NCBI RefSeq assembly: GCF_910592395.1
Contig: NC_088320.1
Coordinates: 6,386,001 to 6,450,000 of the forward strand
DNA from: Lineus longissimus
Taxonomy: Eukaryota; Nemertea; Pilidiophora; Heteronemertea; Lineidae
DNA length: 64,000 nucleotides
Direction: 5' to 3'
Each line of letters starts with the position of its first letter. Within the stretch, counting starts at the first letter, position 1. This document shows, one piece after another, positions 24,301 through 38,100 of the stretch. The position numbers and the translations under genes were made by a program. A model generated the notes under the pieces. The model was not told the DNA's origin. It saw nothing but the letters and a program-made list of their open reading frames with translations, and ran no database searches.

Positions 24301-26300
24301 TAATGAGCTCTTATTTTCGCGTGCCTGTGAGTGTGGTCTGTTGTTCGGAGATCCGTCGTTGTGTTGTAAAAGCTATATTGTCCATAAATGACCATGCAAA
24401 TGGGAACAATTGTGCAATTAGAACAATCACATATACTTGTTCTTACTTACAAAAACTTTAAACCAGTTCAATATCTGCTGGATAACCGTACTTTGATGAA
24501 ATTTCGGAAATTTTATAACACTTTTTTTTCGGCGCTGCCATGTTTGATGAGCTCACGGCAACTGTGAAACAGCATTCGCAACGACCACAACATGATTAGG
24601 GACCATCTCATAAATCCAATTTCCCAATGACCATGACAGCCTGATGGTGTCTGTGCCAGAATCAGTTAGCCCCTGTGCAGTCCACTTTGTCATCCAGATC
24701 ATCTTTCGTGACAAGAGGAGGCTGGTCCAGTGTGTTCGGAGCGCAGCAGCAGTACAAGAGACAAAGTATGAGATGTAAACAATTGTTCCATGGCCATCCG
24801 GTTTCATTTCGTACAGATTTCTTCCAAACGTTATTATTAGGAAGATACAGAAAACAAAGCCTCATGTATTTTATGAATGTTCATTATAATATGTTATCTA
24901 CAGATAAGTGGGGGTACAAAATGTCTACAGGATGTGTCGCAATATGTGAGGTTACACTTCAGTGACAATTGATAACATTTAGGTTCAGGAGACCTGTCAT
25001 TGTCAAAAAGAATGAAGCGTATTTGCAATATCACTCTGCTCAACAAATCCGAAAAAATATGCACTTTGGAAACTTCCCAACGAATGGTCATATCAATAAG
25101 TTTTGATAAAATGTCCATAATTCTGAATGCCATCTGATGTTATATGGTGGCACTAAATTTACACAAAATTCTTTTTCTATCAGAAAAAACATGCCTTTTC
25201 TGAAACAGGCGAAAGTACTATGAAACAAAAATTGAAAGGACTTCAACATGATTCCGATTTCCTATTTTACAAAATCACTAAATACTCAATTAATTCTACT
25301 TTGTGGGGAAAAAGTGTAAAAACACACAAATTTCTACATTCCTTCATTAACCCTTGGAATTTGGATGACTAAAGTCTGGATCTTGCACAACGGCAACCAA
25401 TGAGGTCATTCATCAGTCTTGAAAGGGTTAATAGGGGAACTGCACAATACATTACATTTACAATCATATACATAACAAACCCAGTAAAATCAAGTTATAC
25501 ATGTTGAAGTGATTTACAGCTGGTCTTATATTATACCCTCCACCCATGAACAAAGCTTTTTAAAGCACTGGCACAAGAAAACCAAGAGAACGTTTGTGTT
25601 TAAACTACCTAGATATGATCTCCAAATTCCCCTTCAAGAATAACTGTGACCACACTAAATCATTAAACATATCACCTTCTAAGATTCCTAAGTAAAAACA
25701 ATAGCGGGAATGTCTAGTCTTTGACATACCTCAGTCTTTAAGACTATCACAAAACTGTCCAGGTCTTTACTCGTCTTGGACTTGACTCAAATGTGCCTGT
25801 AACATGCTTAGATAATTTGTGTTCCTTCGAATATTAATTAGTATAATTAATTAAGTTAGCATATTATTAGGCTTCTCGGAAGTATTCAACATGTTATTAA
25901 TTGGAGAGGGGTAATGAGAATGGTGCAATGTACATGTGAGAGTTACTTTTCAGATTCCAAGTCCAAATGGGACAGTTTTAACAGCCTCTTTGAGGCATTT
26001 TTCGAATGAAATTCTTCAACAAATGTCACATGATGTCAACATGAACTGGGGTTTTAGTCCACTGATGATGGCTATCGTGTTAAACCGAAAAGTTCTGAAT
26101 AGTTTTCGAACTTGTGATGGAATAACTTCTCAAATTCTCCAATCAATGTCCAACCCTGCTGCCAAACAGCCAGGCTGTGAACACTCCAAGAAACTTAAGT
26201 GTCATGACAGTTGTTTCCAAGCTCAAAAGATTGCCCTTCTGAGGAACGAGTTCGAATGGCTTCTTTCTCTCCTGTCCTTCAAACTGGTTCATCACTGTTT

Positions 26301-28706
26301 TTATCCACTCATCACCATCCGCACAAATTCTGAAAAAACACACACAATAGAAATAGAGACTTCTTAGGCCCTTTGCAAAATACATTAAGGACACTGTACT
26401 GCGTATTGTGTAATGACACTTCGTTTATATTCAATAAGACCCCTTTAATCAGGACACCTCGCTTTTAAGGACATCACTTGTAAGTCCTGAGCGTTTCCTT
26501 GATAATAATAGAGATGTTTTACTACCGCAGGTAGCAATAATGATCAACCGAAAGACAGGCAATAAATTTTAGTTATATGCGATCAAATATCATGCTCGCG
26601 TGGTCAGCTTTACAAAGAATTCCCATCATTGCCACACCGTGACGGACTTACCTTCATAATTGATATTGCCCTGTGCATCTTCAAGTCCAGCTAACAACAA
26701 TTCCACTTCGTCATCGCGAAGCTTCTCTCCTGCAAAAGAAAGTTCAAGCTCAGGCAAAGCTGGGGCATGGTGACATTATCCTTGTTTGAGACGTTGAGGA
26801 AATGGTGTAAGTTCATTTCATTAGAAGAGTTGTCACTGTCGGAGTCATTTACAAATGTTGGTAACTTGGTTCAACATATTGATTACTTGATACATTCACT
26901 AAATACTGGTGTACAGTGCAATAATAATAAAAAAGTTTCAAATATATTATTTCCCCAACTTCAGGCTCTCCCCTCACCTAAATGAGTGAGCAGATGCCGT
27001 AATTCAGCAGTGCTGATTGTGCCGTTTGCTTCTTTGTCAAACACCCGGAAACCGTCAACAAAGTCCTCGCACGAGGAGTGGTCCTTATTCTTGGCTACGT
27101 CATGAAGAATGGGAACGAATTGCTCATAGGAGATTCTCTTATCTGGAATGTAACGCATCGGCATTATCAACATTTAAGACACATGTATGGGATGCAATCA
27201 ACAGGCATTTTTTTAGTCCTTGATCTCAAATTACAATGTATGAAGCTTGGTCTTTGTTCATTACATTATCTTATTCTTATTCTTCAGTTTGGATTTGCAG
27301 GATACATGCTAGACAGTTTTGGAGATGCACACACAATCGACAGCAAGTTCCCAGTGCCCAGTTTGTTGTCAGTAGATCATCACCTGTTTGCTTCTCGTCT
27401 CAGCTGGTGATGTTGCAAGCCTTAGGGTTGATTTCATTCAACAGAATTTAAATTCTGCTTCAAGAAGATTGTACAGTAGACAGACAACAGCCTTTCTGAC
27501 AGACTAACATGGCCTTCTTTATGTATATGGGTAACAAATAAACAAGTGAATCATTTCTATGAAGACCCACATATAATCAGAGTGACCTAATTGGATCCAA
27601 ATCAATGCAGTTAAACAGACAGTGGTAATTCTAAAGCAACTATGTATGTCACAGTGATCATGACTGGCCAAATTGTTCAATGACTGAACATGAACAAGTA
27701 ATGATCTAATAGTGACAGACAATAGGGGCATCAAAGCAAAATTTAAACAATGGAATTACAGTGTAGTTCCTTTCGTCCAAATAACGCTTCAATCATGTTA
27801 AGACATGATTTGACATCGCCAAGTTAATTTGAGAAACTTTTTATCAAATTTTTTAACTTTACATGACACTTAAACTCACTCAAGAGCAAGATGGCTTGAA
27901 AACATTCACATATGACATATGCTTCAACTGCTATACTCTCACTCGTCAGCCTGGTACTTCATGTACTTGGTACACTGCACTGTACTTGAATACTCTGTAC
28001 ACCAACTGTGTATTCACTTAACCTGGAAACATGTTTTGACGATAACTTACCTGGGTCGTTGCTGAAGCCGCACTTCCTGACTCGAGCCTCTGTGGGATTC
28101 TGTCCCATGGCTCGGAGGACCTCACCAAGTTGACTAGCATAGATCTTTCGGTCACCATTGGTATCGAACAAGAGGAAAACTTCCTCGTTGTCTGCAAGTG
28201 CAAAAAGAGCATTTTTATTTTGAATATCTAGACTATCTACAAAACTGCAATGTCAAATCTTGGCCTATATTGAATAATTATTGACAGAGCTTTCTTCAGA
28301 CGTTCACTGGCTTCAGGCTCAGCATGTTCGATTCGGCAGTCAACACCAACAGGCGATCAAAATCCAATCGCGTGTAATTAGATTACTAAAATTAACACAA
28401 AAAAGTCACAATTATGCAATGATGATGGACAATGATTGATAATGATGGATACATCAATCTCTAATTTAAAGCAGAGTTCCATGAGGTGACTCACCCATCC
28501 ACACTGTCATGAATAAGCTACCGAAAAAGGCAATGTACTACAAACATTTAGTCATAGTACAGTAAGTACATGTACATGCATGTACATGTTTGTGTGCAAA
28601 ATAAGATCCGGTGTAAAAATCGATCAAACAGAGCCCAACTTCAAGATAATTTTTCACACTTTTACGACACAATTTACCACTCACCAATGATGTCTTGTTC
28701 TGTCAT
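26301..28706 (-). CDS. Myosin essential light chain, cytoplasmic type
   Basis: An EF-hand protein that wraps the first IQ motif of the myosin heavy-chain neck. Exons (minus): 28685-28706, 28051-28191, 26978-27142, 26652-26729, 26301-26329; 435 nt, 144 aa, all in phase. EF-hand 1 loop [12 protein letters not shown] (residues 17-28) and EF-hand 3 loop [12 protein letters not shown] (90-101) keep most ligand positions; the others are degenerate. Family signatures are [23 protein letters not shown] and the C-terminus [14 protein letters not shown], as in cytoplasmic/non-muscle light chains of insects. The first coding exon has only 22 nt and is preceded by an acceptor-like tttttcag, so a 5' UTR exon probably lies upstream. 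Head to head with VPS16. Confidence 0.93.
26431..26505. mobile_element. Degenerate family B fragment
   Basis: cctttaatcaggacacctcg followed by ttttaaggaca and cttgtaagtcctgag resembles the middle of the family B element. Heavily decayed; tentative. In the last intron of the light-chain gene. Confidence 0.35.
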
Positions 28707-29108
28707 GTGCGACTGAAAAACAGATAATGTTTAATTATAGACGAATTGATGCGTTGAATGTGACAAAATAGGCAAAATGGACAAGATAATTCGAGAAATT
28801 TACCATTTTGTCTTTTTCCTATTTCGGCCAAGCCCACACTTCCGGGTTGTTCTAAAATGCAAATCTGTCACATTCTTACGAAACGGAGTCAGTGCTCAAA
28901 GGAGAACTCGCAATATTCAGCGATTTGTAGGATACACTTTTGAACGATGATAGTATTATGAACTAGCACGACTAGCAGCGTATTTTGATTCAGATTTGGA
29001 GATCGATAGACCAATCATACAGAAAGTTGTAAGTGTTCATTTCACTTTGGTTTCTGCTTTTTTACTGCGCCTTGATCATGTGACTTCAAACATGTCAAAC
29101 TGGCCAAA
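28707..29108. promoter_or_regulatory. Shared head-to-head promoter region
   Basis: 402 bp separate the first coding ATG of the light chain (-) from that of VPS16 (+). Both transcription starts must lie in or near it, unless the light chain has a distant leader exon. No TATA box or named motif was identified; this is a positional inference. Confidence 0.45.
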
Positions 29109-32100
29109 ATGGCGTTTATGACAGCAAATTGGAACTCACTTGGAGACGTTTTCTTTCGGTAAAATTACGCTTTATTTTTGCAGAAATTTGGTTAAATCTT
29201 AGTGTAGCTGAAAGAGTAGGTCCGACTTCATCGAGCAAATATCACTTTTAGCCAATTGCACTATGCAAACTGTAGTTGAACTGGTGTCAAAGTGATGATG
29301 TCTGCTAAAGAAAAGTAGGGTGGTGTAGAAGTGGAAAATGTCCCCTTGGAAAAAGTGTCCGGCCGTGTTTTATTCTGACGGATTAAAGGAAATGGCTCTA
29401 TAGATGCCATGACCGTCAGTAGCTTAGAGATTTAAGTGCGTAATATAATCCTTTGACTTGTTTTACGGAACCTAGTAGTTGGGCTAGGACTAGGAGTAGG
29501 CCTAGGAGTAGGACATTTCAAATCAACTTTCTCCAGACTCGTGATCAGATTAGTGATAGTAGTAATAGTATAGGCCTAGTACGCGACACTATCACTACAG
29601 TGCATGTATGTCATGTCACACTGGCCCGACTCATTGTCGTCATTGAGGACTTGTTTGATTCATGCATGTTTACATTGGAGACAGGTCGCTTTACCTTTAC
29701 ATAATTTGGGATGTGATGTCCCATTGGCAATGATAACAAGTCAATATATCTTCCTTTGGGTTCAAATTAGATGTGATTGCGAGGTCTTTGTCTTTGCAGG
29801 CCTTTTACCCTATTTTGGGGGACATGTTTTTTTGCTCTTAGCTTAATTTGGGGACATTTCATTGCGCCGATTTGCCTGAACAGCGACGTCATAAATCAAA
29901 GTTAGTGACTGATATCACCACATACACCTGAAAAATCTTAATTTTAGGGTAAAACTATAAGATTAGGCCATTTGGATGAGATTTGGTTATGTTAGGGGTC
30001 AAAAAACGCTTCAGGGGGTCATATTATTAAAAAAAAGAAGACAAAAAAAAAGACCTAATTTGGGGACATCCTGTACGGCCTACACCGTTATACAGTGTAG
30101 GAATCATGTAATTGAGAGGCCTGCTTTGACCCCAGTTGGACAAATCATATGAAATTTATCTCTATTCTTTCAGGCGCTTCGAATTATACTCATTCTTTGA
30201 CACATCCTGGTTTTCTGATGTTGACCTTGCAAAGTTCAATATATCGGCTGCACCATATGGAGGACCCATTGGTAAGAAAGGGATATTGGGGGCTGCTAGA
30301 AGGGGCTGAGTGAACCTGGTTCTGTTAGTTTTTGCCATTGTAACACAAAGGAAAACATCAAGAAACAATGAAATGTGTTAACAGTAACACTAACAGAACC
30401 TTCCATTTTTCGAAGACAATGTCACAATCTGGTTCTGGGATCACTTCAAATCAAGGTCCAACTTGTCTCTGCCTTGGTAGCCATTTGATGTCATATCTGG
30501 AACCATGGCATCCAGAAAGTAGGCCAGCTCATGTTGAGCTAGAGAGACACGTTTTGCATTGACAAAAAGTTCATAGGAATCGTTTTTAAAAAGTCTGTAA
30601 ATAGAATGTATGATATGCCCAAGAAACTTGAATACACTTACTCTAATTTCTGCCCTAAATATCTGATTTTGTTAATTTATTTCAGCTCTAGTACGAGATG
30701 ATAGGAGAACAGCCAGTGCAACTGCCAAACCAATCATCTACATCTATTCTTCTGCCGGACGCTTGTTATCTCAAATAAGAGTAAATAGTTGTTCAGTATA
30801 AGCATCAGTTTCAGCAATAATCCTTTCCAGAGTCTTAAAGGCCTATGCCCTTCATTAAAAATTGAAATTTGTAAAGGTGTTTTTGAAATTTTAGATTGTG
30901 TAAATTCATACCGAATATGAATTTCAACAATGCTGATGGGAAGACAGGTATACATATAATATGTACCAAGTTTCAGCAAATTTGAATAAAAACTACTACC
31001 GCTTAACTGTGTTTCCATTTCTTGAGCCGCCAGTCAATGCGAATGGTGTACCCTTCAAATAGCATTAACAATGAATTTAGATGATTTTATGGCGAGTCTT
31101 CATGCTTTCAGTGGAGCAGCGGTCGCATTCTTGACATCGGCTGGTCAGAAACCGAGGACCTCCTTTGTGTCCAAGACGATGGTAGCGTTCTGGTGTACGA
31201 CATATTTGGAAACTTTAGCAAGACGTTCGGCATGGGCAATGTGAGTAAAGGTTTGAGATTCTCATCAAATGCTCTTTATCAGATCTGAAGAAGACCTGAA
31301 TTGTATGCTAGTCTTAAATAAAACCAGGTTTATCTAAAAAAAAGAAGTTTAGAACACTCTTATTCTTGCTGACACCGTGTTAATTTCAAACGTCTATTTC
31401 GGCCATTTCTTCATCAGGATGCCAAGGAGACCAAGTGTTTGGAGTGTCGGATATTCAGGAGCTACAATGGCACCGGCATAGCGGTCTTGACAGGAACATA
31501 TCGTATCTTCGTCATCAACAGTGTTCAGGACCCGAGGATCAGGCGACTCACTGATGTGCCTGGTAAGAATTCAGTTCAGGTTCACCAAAATTTTCGAGGA
31601 ACATTCCAATCAAGTCTGCATCAAGAATTTGAAGGAAAGAGTTTACGCTTCGATCAAAGTCTCCCTTCAACATCGAAGACAGTGAAATTAAATATTGGTT
31701 TTCATGGAAAACTTCAGAATATGTTGATAAAACCATTTCAATTTGATTTGCTTCAAATCAAGTTGTGGAAATTGAAAATGGAAGGAGAGGGGTGAGTTGA
31801 TGAAAAAATTCAAAATGGCCTGGGAAGTTTCCAGAACTTTTTAAAAATGGACACAGACAGAGGCCTACCGAGCATGAAACATAGGTGTAGTTGTACAACC
31901 ACCTCTAATGAACTTCTTATTCTAGGTTTGAACAAACCTCCCAGTTCATGGTTGATGATGACCCTAGATCGAAATTCCAAAGCTCTGGTTGCAGTGGAGT
32001 CCAGGTTGTATTATCTTGATCACGGTGGACAATATGAAGAACAGGTAATCCAGAACAAGCTTTAAATTATAGTCATGTTCTTTAGTGATGGCAAATATAC

Positions 32101-35100
32101 AGTTGAACCTCTGTTAGCGGACACCTCTCTATTAAGGACAACCTCTCTATTAAGGACACTAGTTTTGGTCTCAAATTGGTTGTTTCCATTCAATTTGACC
32201 TCTCTAATCAGGACACCGCTCTATTAAGGACAGCACTTGTCAGTCCCGAGGGTGTCCTTAATAGAGAGGTTCTACTGTACTTGGTTAAGGAGATAACATG
32301 TCTAGACAAATTTCTGTCAAGTCAGTGACTCCGTTTTCTTTTTAAAATTCAGCTAGGGCCAGGAGGATAATAGTACCCCTCCTTACCGCCATGCATCGTT
32401 ACATGTAGCATTACAGTGAAGCTGACCACTAATAACTGATTTGCTAACTATCGAACTTGACAGATTCCGTCGAATGCTTTCCTCTTGTTGATTTCAGCAT
32501 CCAGAGTTCAAGAGCCCGATTAACTCGATCATAGAGATGGCTGCTTCATACAACAACAAATACATCGCTCTGTTCTCCGACACCGGCATCCTGTGGATCG
32601 GGTCCTCGGATCTAAAAACCTGCTATTGCGAACATGACACGAAGTTTCAGTCGAGGCCAAGACAACTCGCCTGGTACGTGGGTTGTTCACAATATCATGA
32701 GCAATGAGCTGAGATGCTTGATAGCCTAGTGGTTAACATCGCCGGCTACAACGCAACAGGGCCCAGTTGCGATCGTGGAGAGAATCCAGGATTGTATTTC
32801 AGGATGAATCGTCGTGGCTGCATCATTTAATTCATTGTGGTCGGGTCATTGTCTCGGATGCAATCAGACTGTTGATGTTTGTTTAATTCCAGGTGTGGCA
32901 CAGGTGCTGTGCTCGGTTATTGGAATGACTTGCTGTTGATGGTGGGACCAAAAGGGGTGCCGATCAGATATCCTTTGCGTGACACAATATTACTGTGATT
33001 ACAGCTCTGAGCTGTCTATTTCTAAAGATGGTGTCCTTAATAGAAAGGTTCTACTGTTCTACTGTAAGTGTTTCTGTCATCAGTGGCTACAAGATTTTTC
33101 CGATTTTCCGCCGAGTGTTTTAATCAATTCACCATTGGGTGCACTGTTGTTTGGTTTTCAGTGCACTGATCGCCATAATTTGAACTATCGATTATATCAT
33201 TGTGAATGATGTGTTTAAAGTCCTTGACTCTTCCCACTTACAATGCCGATGGCCCGTCCCACCTGGTGCCAGAGATGGATGGTTTGAGGATCGTCAGTAA
33301 CACTAGTCATGAAATGCTACAGAAAGTACCTTGTAAGTATTATAGGAGTGACTGGGATGGAGGGGCGAGTTTGCCATAGGCTGATAACCTGCATGGCCTT
33401 AGGGGGACTATAGGCAGGAGGAGAGGGGCTAATTTGGCCATCTTCAAGTGACTAGTATACACAGTCAGGGCATTGGTCATGTCAGACTTAGGACTAAATA
33501 TATCCCTCGTACAAGCGTGAATCATTTCGACCTACTGTGAAATGTGAGAGACCCCTATTGGTGGCTTTGTGTAACTTTATCTTGCCTGCCTAGCTGCTGC
33601 CTATATTGTCCCTTTAATAAGTATAAAACTGGACACAGGAATACTAATGTGGTTTTATACCCAACCCAAGGTCATGTAGCTTGTAAACTTCAACTAGTCA
33701 CTTTATGTTTGTGACAATTTCAGCCGTGATTGAAGACATCTTCAAGATTGGCTCTATGACTCCCGGTGCCATGCTGTTCGAGGCCTCGAGGGAATTCCAG
33801 CGGGGGAGCCAGAGGGCTGACGAGTATATCAGGACAATCAAGGATAAACTAGACTTGGCTGTCGAACAGTGCATAGAGGCGGCTGGACAAGAGTACGACC
33901 CCAAGGTCCAGAAGAAACTACTGAAGGTATGTAGGTCTTGGTTCTATTACCATAATGTAGCCTTGTTTCCCCCGGAATCTTGTAATAAATTTACAAGGGT
34001 GCCATTGGTCGTGGTTTTACTCGATTCAAGTCAGTTTTCCAGATCCAGTTCCCAACTAAATATTTGTTTACAAAGATTATTCTTACTTGTTTGTTTTATT
34101 CGAAATGACCCCTCAATTGCTTTTTTTGCACTTCCAAAAGCGAAAAGATTACTGTTCATATCCCAAAAAGTATTTCAGAGTACCAGTACTAGAAATTGTT
34201 AAAAAGTGATATGAAGCAATATTTCTGCCTGGCGAAGTGTGTTTTTAAGAAATCTCTATCTTCCTTGAAGTTATACCTGGTGTTGCGGCCTAAAGATTGA
34301 AATAATCGCGTTTCTTGTCGTCTCTTTTTCAGGCTGCATCATTTGGCAAGTGCTTTCTGACCGACATGAGGCCAGATGCTTTTGTCAATATGTGCCAGAT
34401 GTTACGTGTGCTGAATGCCGTCAGAGATTATTCCGCCACCGGGATTCCACTCACGTACAACCAGTATCCTTCAGTTGATTTCAAATTTAAAGAAATAAAC
34501 GTTAGTTCTCATAGCGCTTTACCTTATTCTCAAAGCGCTTTACACTTCTTCCCCTGTCTTAGCTGAAACCTTTCAGTAGAACTGAGATGAGTTGCTCAAT
34601 CAGCGCTACAATCTGAGCGCTAACTGCTACAATCTGAGCATTTCCGACTGGTAACCTGGATGGAGTAACCATGTTAAAAGGCTGAGAGATCTGTCTCAAG
34701 TCTCCCGCTGACAGCTGGGATGACACCAGGGACCTCTACCTTTGTTGATATTGGTATGTAAATCCTGAACGTTTAAAGTAGTCCCTATTAATTTGTGGGG
34801 AAATAGGTCTGTGTCTGACTGAACCCCTGTCTTTTTTGCTCCTCGTTTGCTGCAGGTTGCGTGCAGATGAAAACTGCAGCTAAACGACACAATAAGTGGA
34901 TCTCAAAAAACTATTTCGCCCCTCAATGGCTATTGTCTTTGTTTACTGAGTCACTGACCACGCTATGCTTTATCACAGCAAGAGTGGAGCACGGGCCCAT
35001 GCTGATGGATATGTACTTGATACAAAGATGTTACCTTGGAAGCTTGTTACAACCAATCAGTTTGATTCCTTGACTATACAAAAGACTGCAGCACCTGTCC

Positions 35101-38100
35101 ATACAGATTTTGATTGACCGCCTCGTACATCGAAGGGAATACTGCCTCGCTATACGCATTTGTGAATACCTCAAGATACCAGAGGCGGAAGGAGCAAGCA
35201 GGATCTTAGCCCACTGGGCCTGTTATAAGGTACGCTAGGCTATTTGTAACTCGCCATGACAGAACAAGTTGCGTGTTGCTCCGAGCTTGACAGGTTGGGT
35301 GGACTGGTTGTTCATTTCACTGTTGTCTGCCTTTTATGACACGCCATGACGGAACAAGTTGCGTGTTGCTCTGAGCTTGACAGGTTGGGTGGACTGGTTG
35401 TTCATTTCACTGTTGTCTGCCTTTTATGACACGCCATGACGGAACAAGTTGCGTGTTGCTCTGAGCTTGACAGGTTGGGTGGACTGGTTGTTCATTTCGT
35501 TGTTGTCTGACTTTTGTGACACCTGAGTACATCAATTTCTTCTGTTATGTCCTGGTGTCATTTTAGGATCATATTCTGTGCGACATGCGACTATGGTCAT
35601 CCAGTGAGGTTCTGCTGTATTCGTTACGGGCTGCCACTTTTCATACTTATGTCTTTGTGATGTGTATTTTAGGTGCAACAGAGCGACGTTGATGATGAGA
35701 TTGTTGCGCGGGCAATCGCTCAGAAACTCGGAGAGACACCTGGCGTATCCTACTCAGAAATTGCCAACAAAGCTATCGAGAAGGGAAGGAAAGACTTAGC
35801 CATTAGGGTATGGTAACTTATGTGGTGTTTCGTGTTATTTATCAGGAGAAGATTTTCAAAGCCTTTAGAGCAGAATTGGCCAATTTACACCAGCGAAGGT
35901 CACTTCAATAATGTTCATTAGTGTCCGGTGAGGGAAGCACAGAAAACCAACTACAGTAGAACTCTCTATTAAGGACAGGATCAGATCTGACGAGTACTGA
36001 TGATAGAGAGGTCAAATTGAATGGGAACAACATATGGGTTCAAAACTAGTGTCCTTAACAGAGAGGGTGGGTGTATGTCCTTGTAGAGAGGTGTGTCTGA
36101 TAAGGAAGGTTGCACTGTACACTCCAGCTGGATGGAGTCAACACCCCAGAACGATTAACTCCCTGACTAAGTAACTTAGTTTTATAGCTATTAACACTTG
36201 CTACTTCTTAGACAAATTGAAGGATAAAAAGTCATTTTGAAATGTCTTTCTTTTCATTCATGGTTTATTTATCTTTATCTAGTTGCTGGACTTTGAACCA
36301 AAGGCTGCTGAACAAGTTCCACTTCTCATGAAGATGAACAGCAAAGAACATGCTCTCAACAAGGCCATAGAGAGCGGAGACACTGACCTCAGTAAGTGAG
36401 ATAATCGGTATTGAAGTTGGTACTGTACTTTAGTACCATGGGGAGTTCACAACCCCGATCATGGCCCAAAAAGGTCATCAATTGACGAAATGAGTGACAT
36501 TGTTCAATGGACTTACATTTGAATGTGATCAAACTGTGTCATTTCCGATTGTGGATTGTAAATTTCAACCTCTGCAGTCATGCATTTCTAGCTAGGGTGC
36601 GTGTGTGTGTGTGTGAATTCTGAGTGTTAGGCTAGAGTCTCCAACTGAAGTAAACTTGTATGCATGCAACTAGTGGCTGGAACTATTCATTGCATCACTG
36701 GAGCACTGTCTATGCCGAATTTGCACTAAATTAGTTAAGAATTCTAAAAATCAAATCATTATTTTTACTTTATTGATGGAAGTTATGATTTAAAAGCGGG
36801 CCCTAAAGGCCTACGGTCACCGTTAAATTATTTTGTCTCTGTGTTCCAGTCTACACAGTCGTACTTCATCTAAAGGAGAGCATGCCCCTTGGCGACTTTT
36901 TCATGACCATCCGCACCATGCCTACTGCCTATTCTCTTTACCTACAGGTGAGGAAAATGTCGCCACAAACAGGACTAGGGTCGCTTTATTCTAATACTAT
37001 ATATGAATTTTACGATGCAATCTCTGTAAACGTTTTCAAGCTACTCTGCGCACTGGCTGGTTGGAAGAGTGTGTTTTTAAACGTACATATATTCTCTTTG
37101 GATTGTCCAAACTTCACTTGATCTTGTGCATTGATGGCACTACCCGAATTCTTTACTCCATAAAATGTTCTGATCGATCGATTGATACACTGGACCTAAA
37201 CGCATCCTGTTGTTTTTCAGTACTGCCGCCAACAAAATCTGAAGACGCTACAAGACCTCTACTACCAAGAAGACAACTATGAAGAAGAGGCTCATTGCAG
37301 AGTCATTGAGAGCTACACAGAAGAGGCAAGTATTACGTTGAAGGACTTGATATTGAGCTGGGGGTCCTTGGTTGTCTATAGGCAAACTGCAGCGTAATGT
37401 TGTACTCATTCCCAAGATACACCAACTGAAAAGCTTATCCAAGGGAGATCAGGGCAAGGTTGATATCACCGACCCCCATGCAGGGCCTGAGCCAGCAAGG
37501 GCTAATAAACATAACGTTGTGAGCCTTTGGATTCCCTGTCTTTGCGAAAACCTATAAATACAACTGCTGATCCTTAATTTTAACTGGAGTCCCTTGAATT
37601 TTTCATCGTTGACGAACTTGCTTGCCTCAGTTTATATTCTCTGGAATGTCTCTGTTGCAGAGATTTGATGCGAGGATCAGTGGACTAATAGGTGCGCAGG
37701 AATCTTATAGCAAGGCCAAGAATGACTGGTCTGCTAAGGTGAGTCAAGCTATGCATCTGATTCATCATCTGACATTTCTAATCGCTGAAAATGACTGCTT
37801 AACTTGGGTGAGTTGATCTGCTTCTCATCATGTTGAAGACAGTATCTCAAGGCCAGTATACAAGTTCATGCCAGACCATAGAGGCTTGCGATAAAATGCT
37901 CGAAAGAGGAAATACGGAAAAAGGGATTCAATGTTTTTCATTCGTCATGTTTAAGACAGTGTCAAACGGCAAGTTCCCCAAATTGATACCCAACTATACT
38001 GGCATGCGATAAAATGCTTTAAAGAAGAAATACAGAAAAAATATTGAAAGTTTTAGCCACATTGCACATGTTCTGAAATTTTCCCGAACTTGTAAATTTT

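Larger units (their letters stand above)
23862..26300. other. Intergenic between two minus-strand genes
   Basis: About 2.4 kb. It contains a dispersed repeat (24104-24228), a long G run (24276-24300) and AT-rich sequence. The remaining ORFs are short and unsupported. The FASTKD promoter should lie just right of 23861 and the light-chain 3' UTR just left of 26301. Confidence 0.5.

Noticed and set aside
32893-32997. Reading VPS16 exon 8 on past 32967
   Set aside because: It runs into TGA within about ten codons and the next homology would be out of frame; the AT-AC intron explains both.
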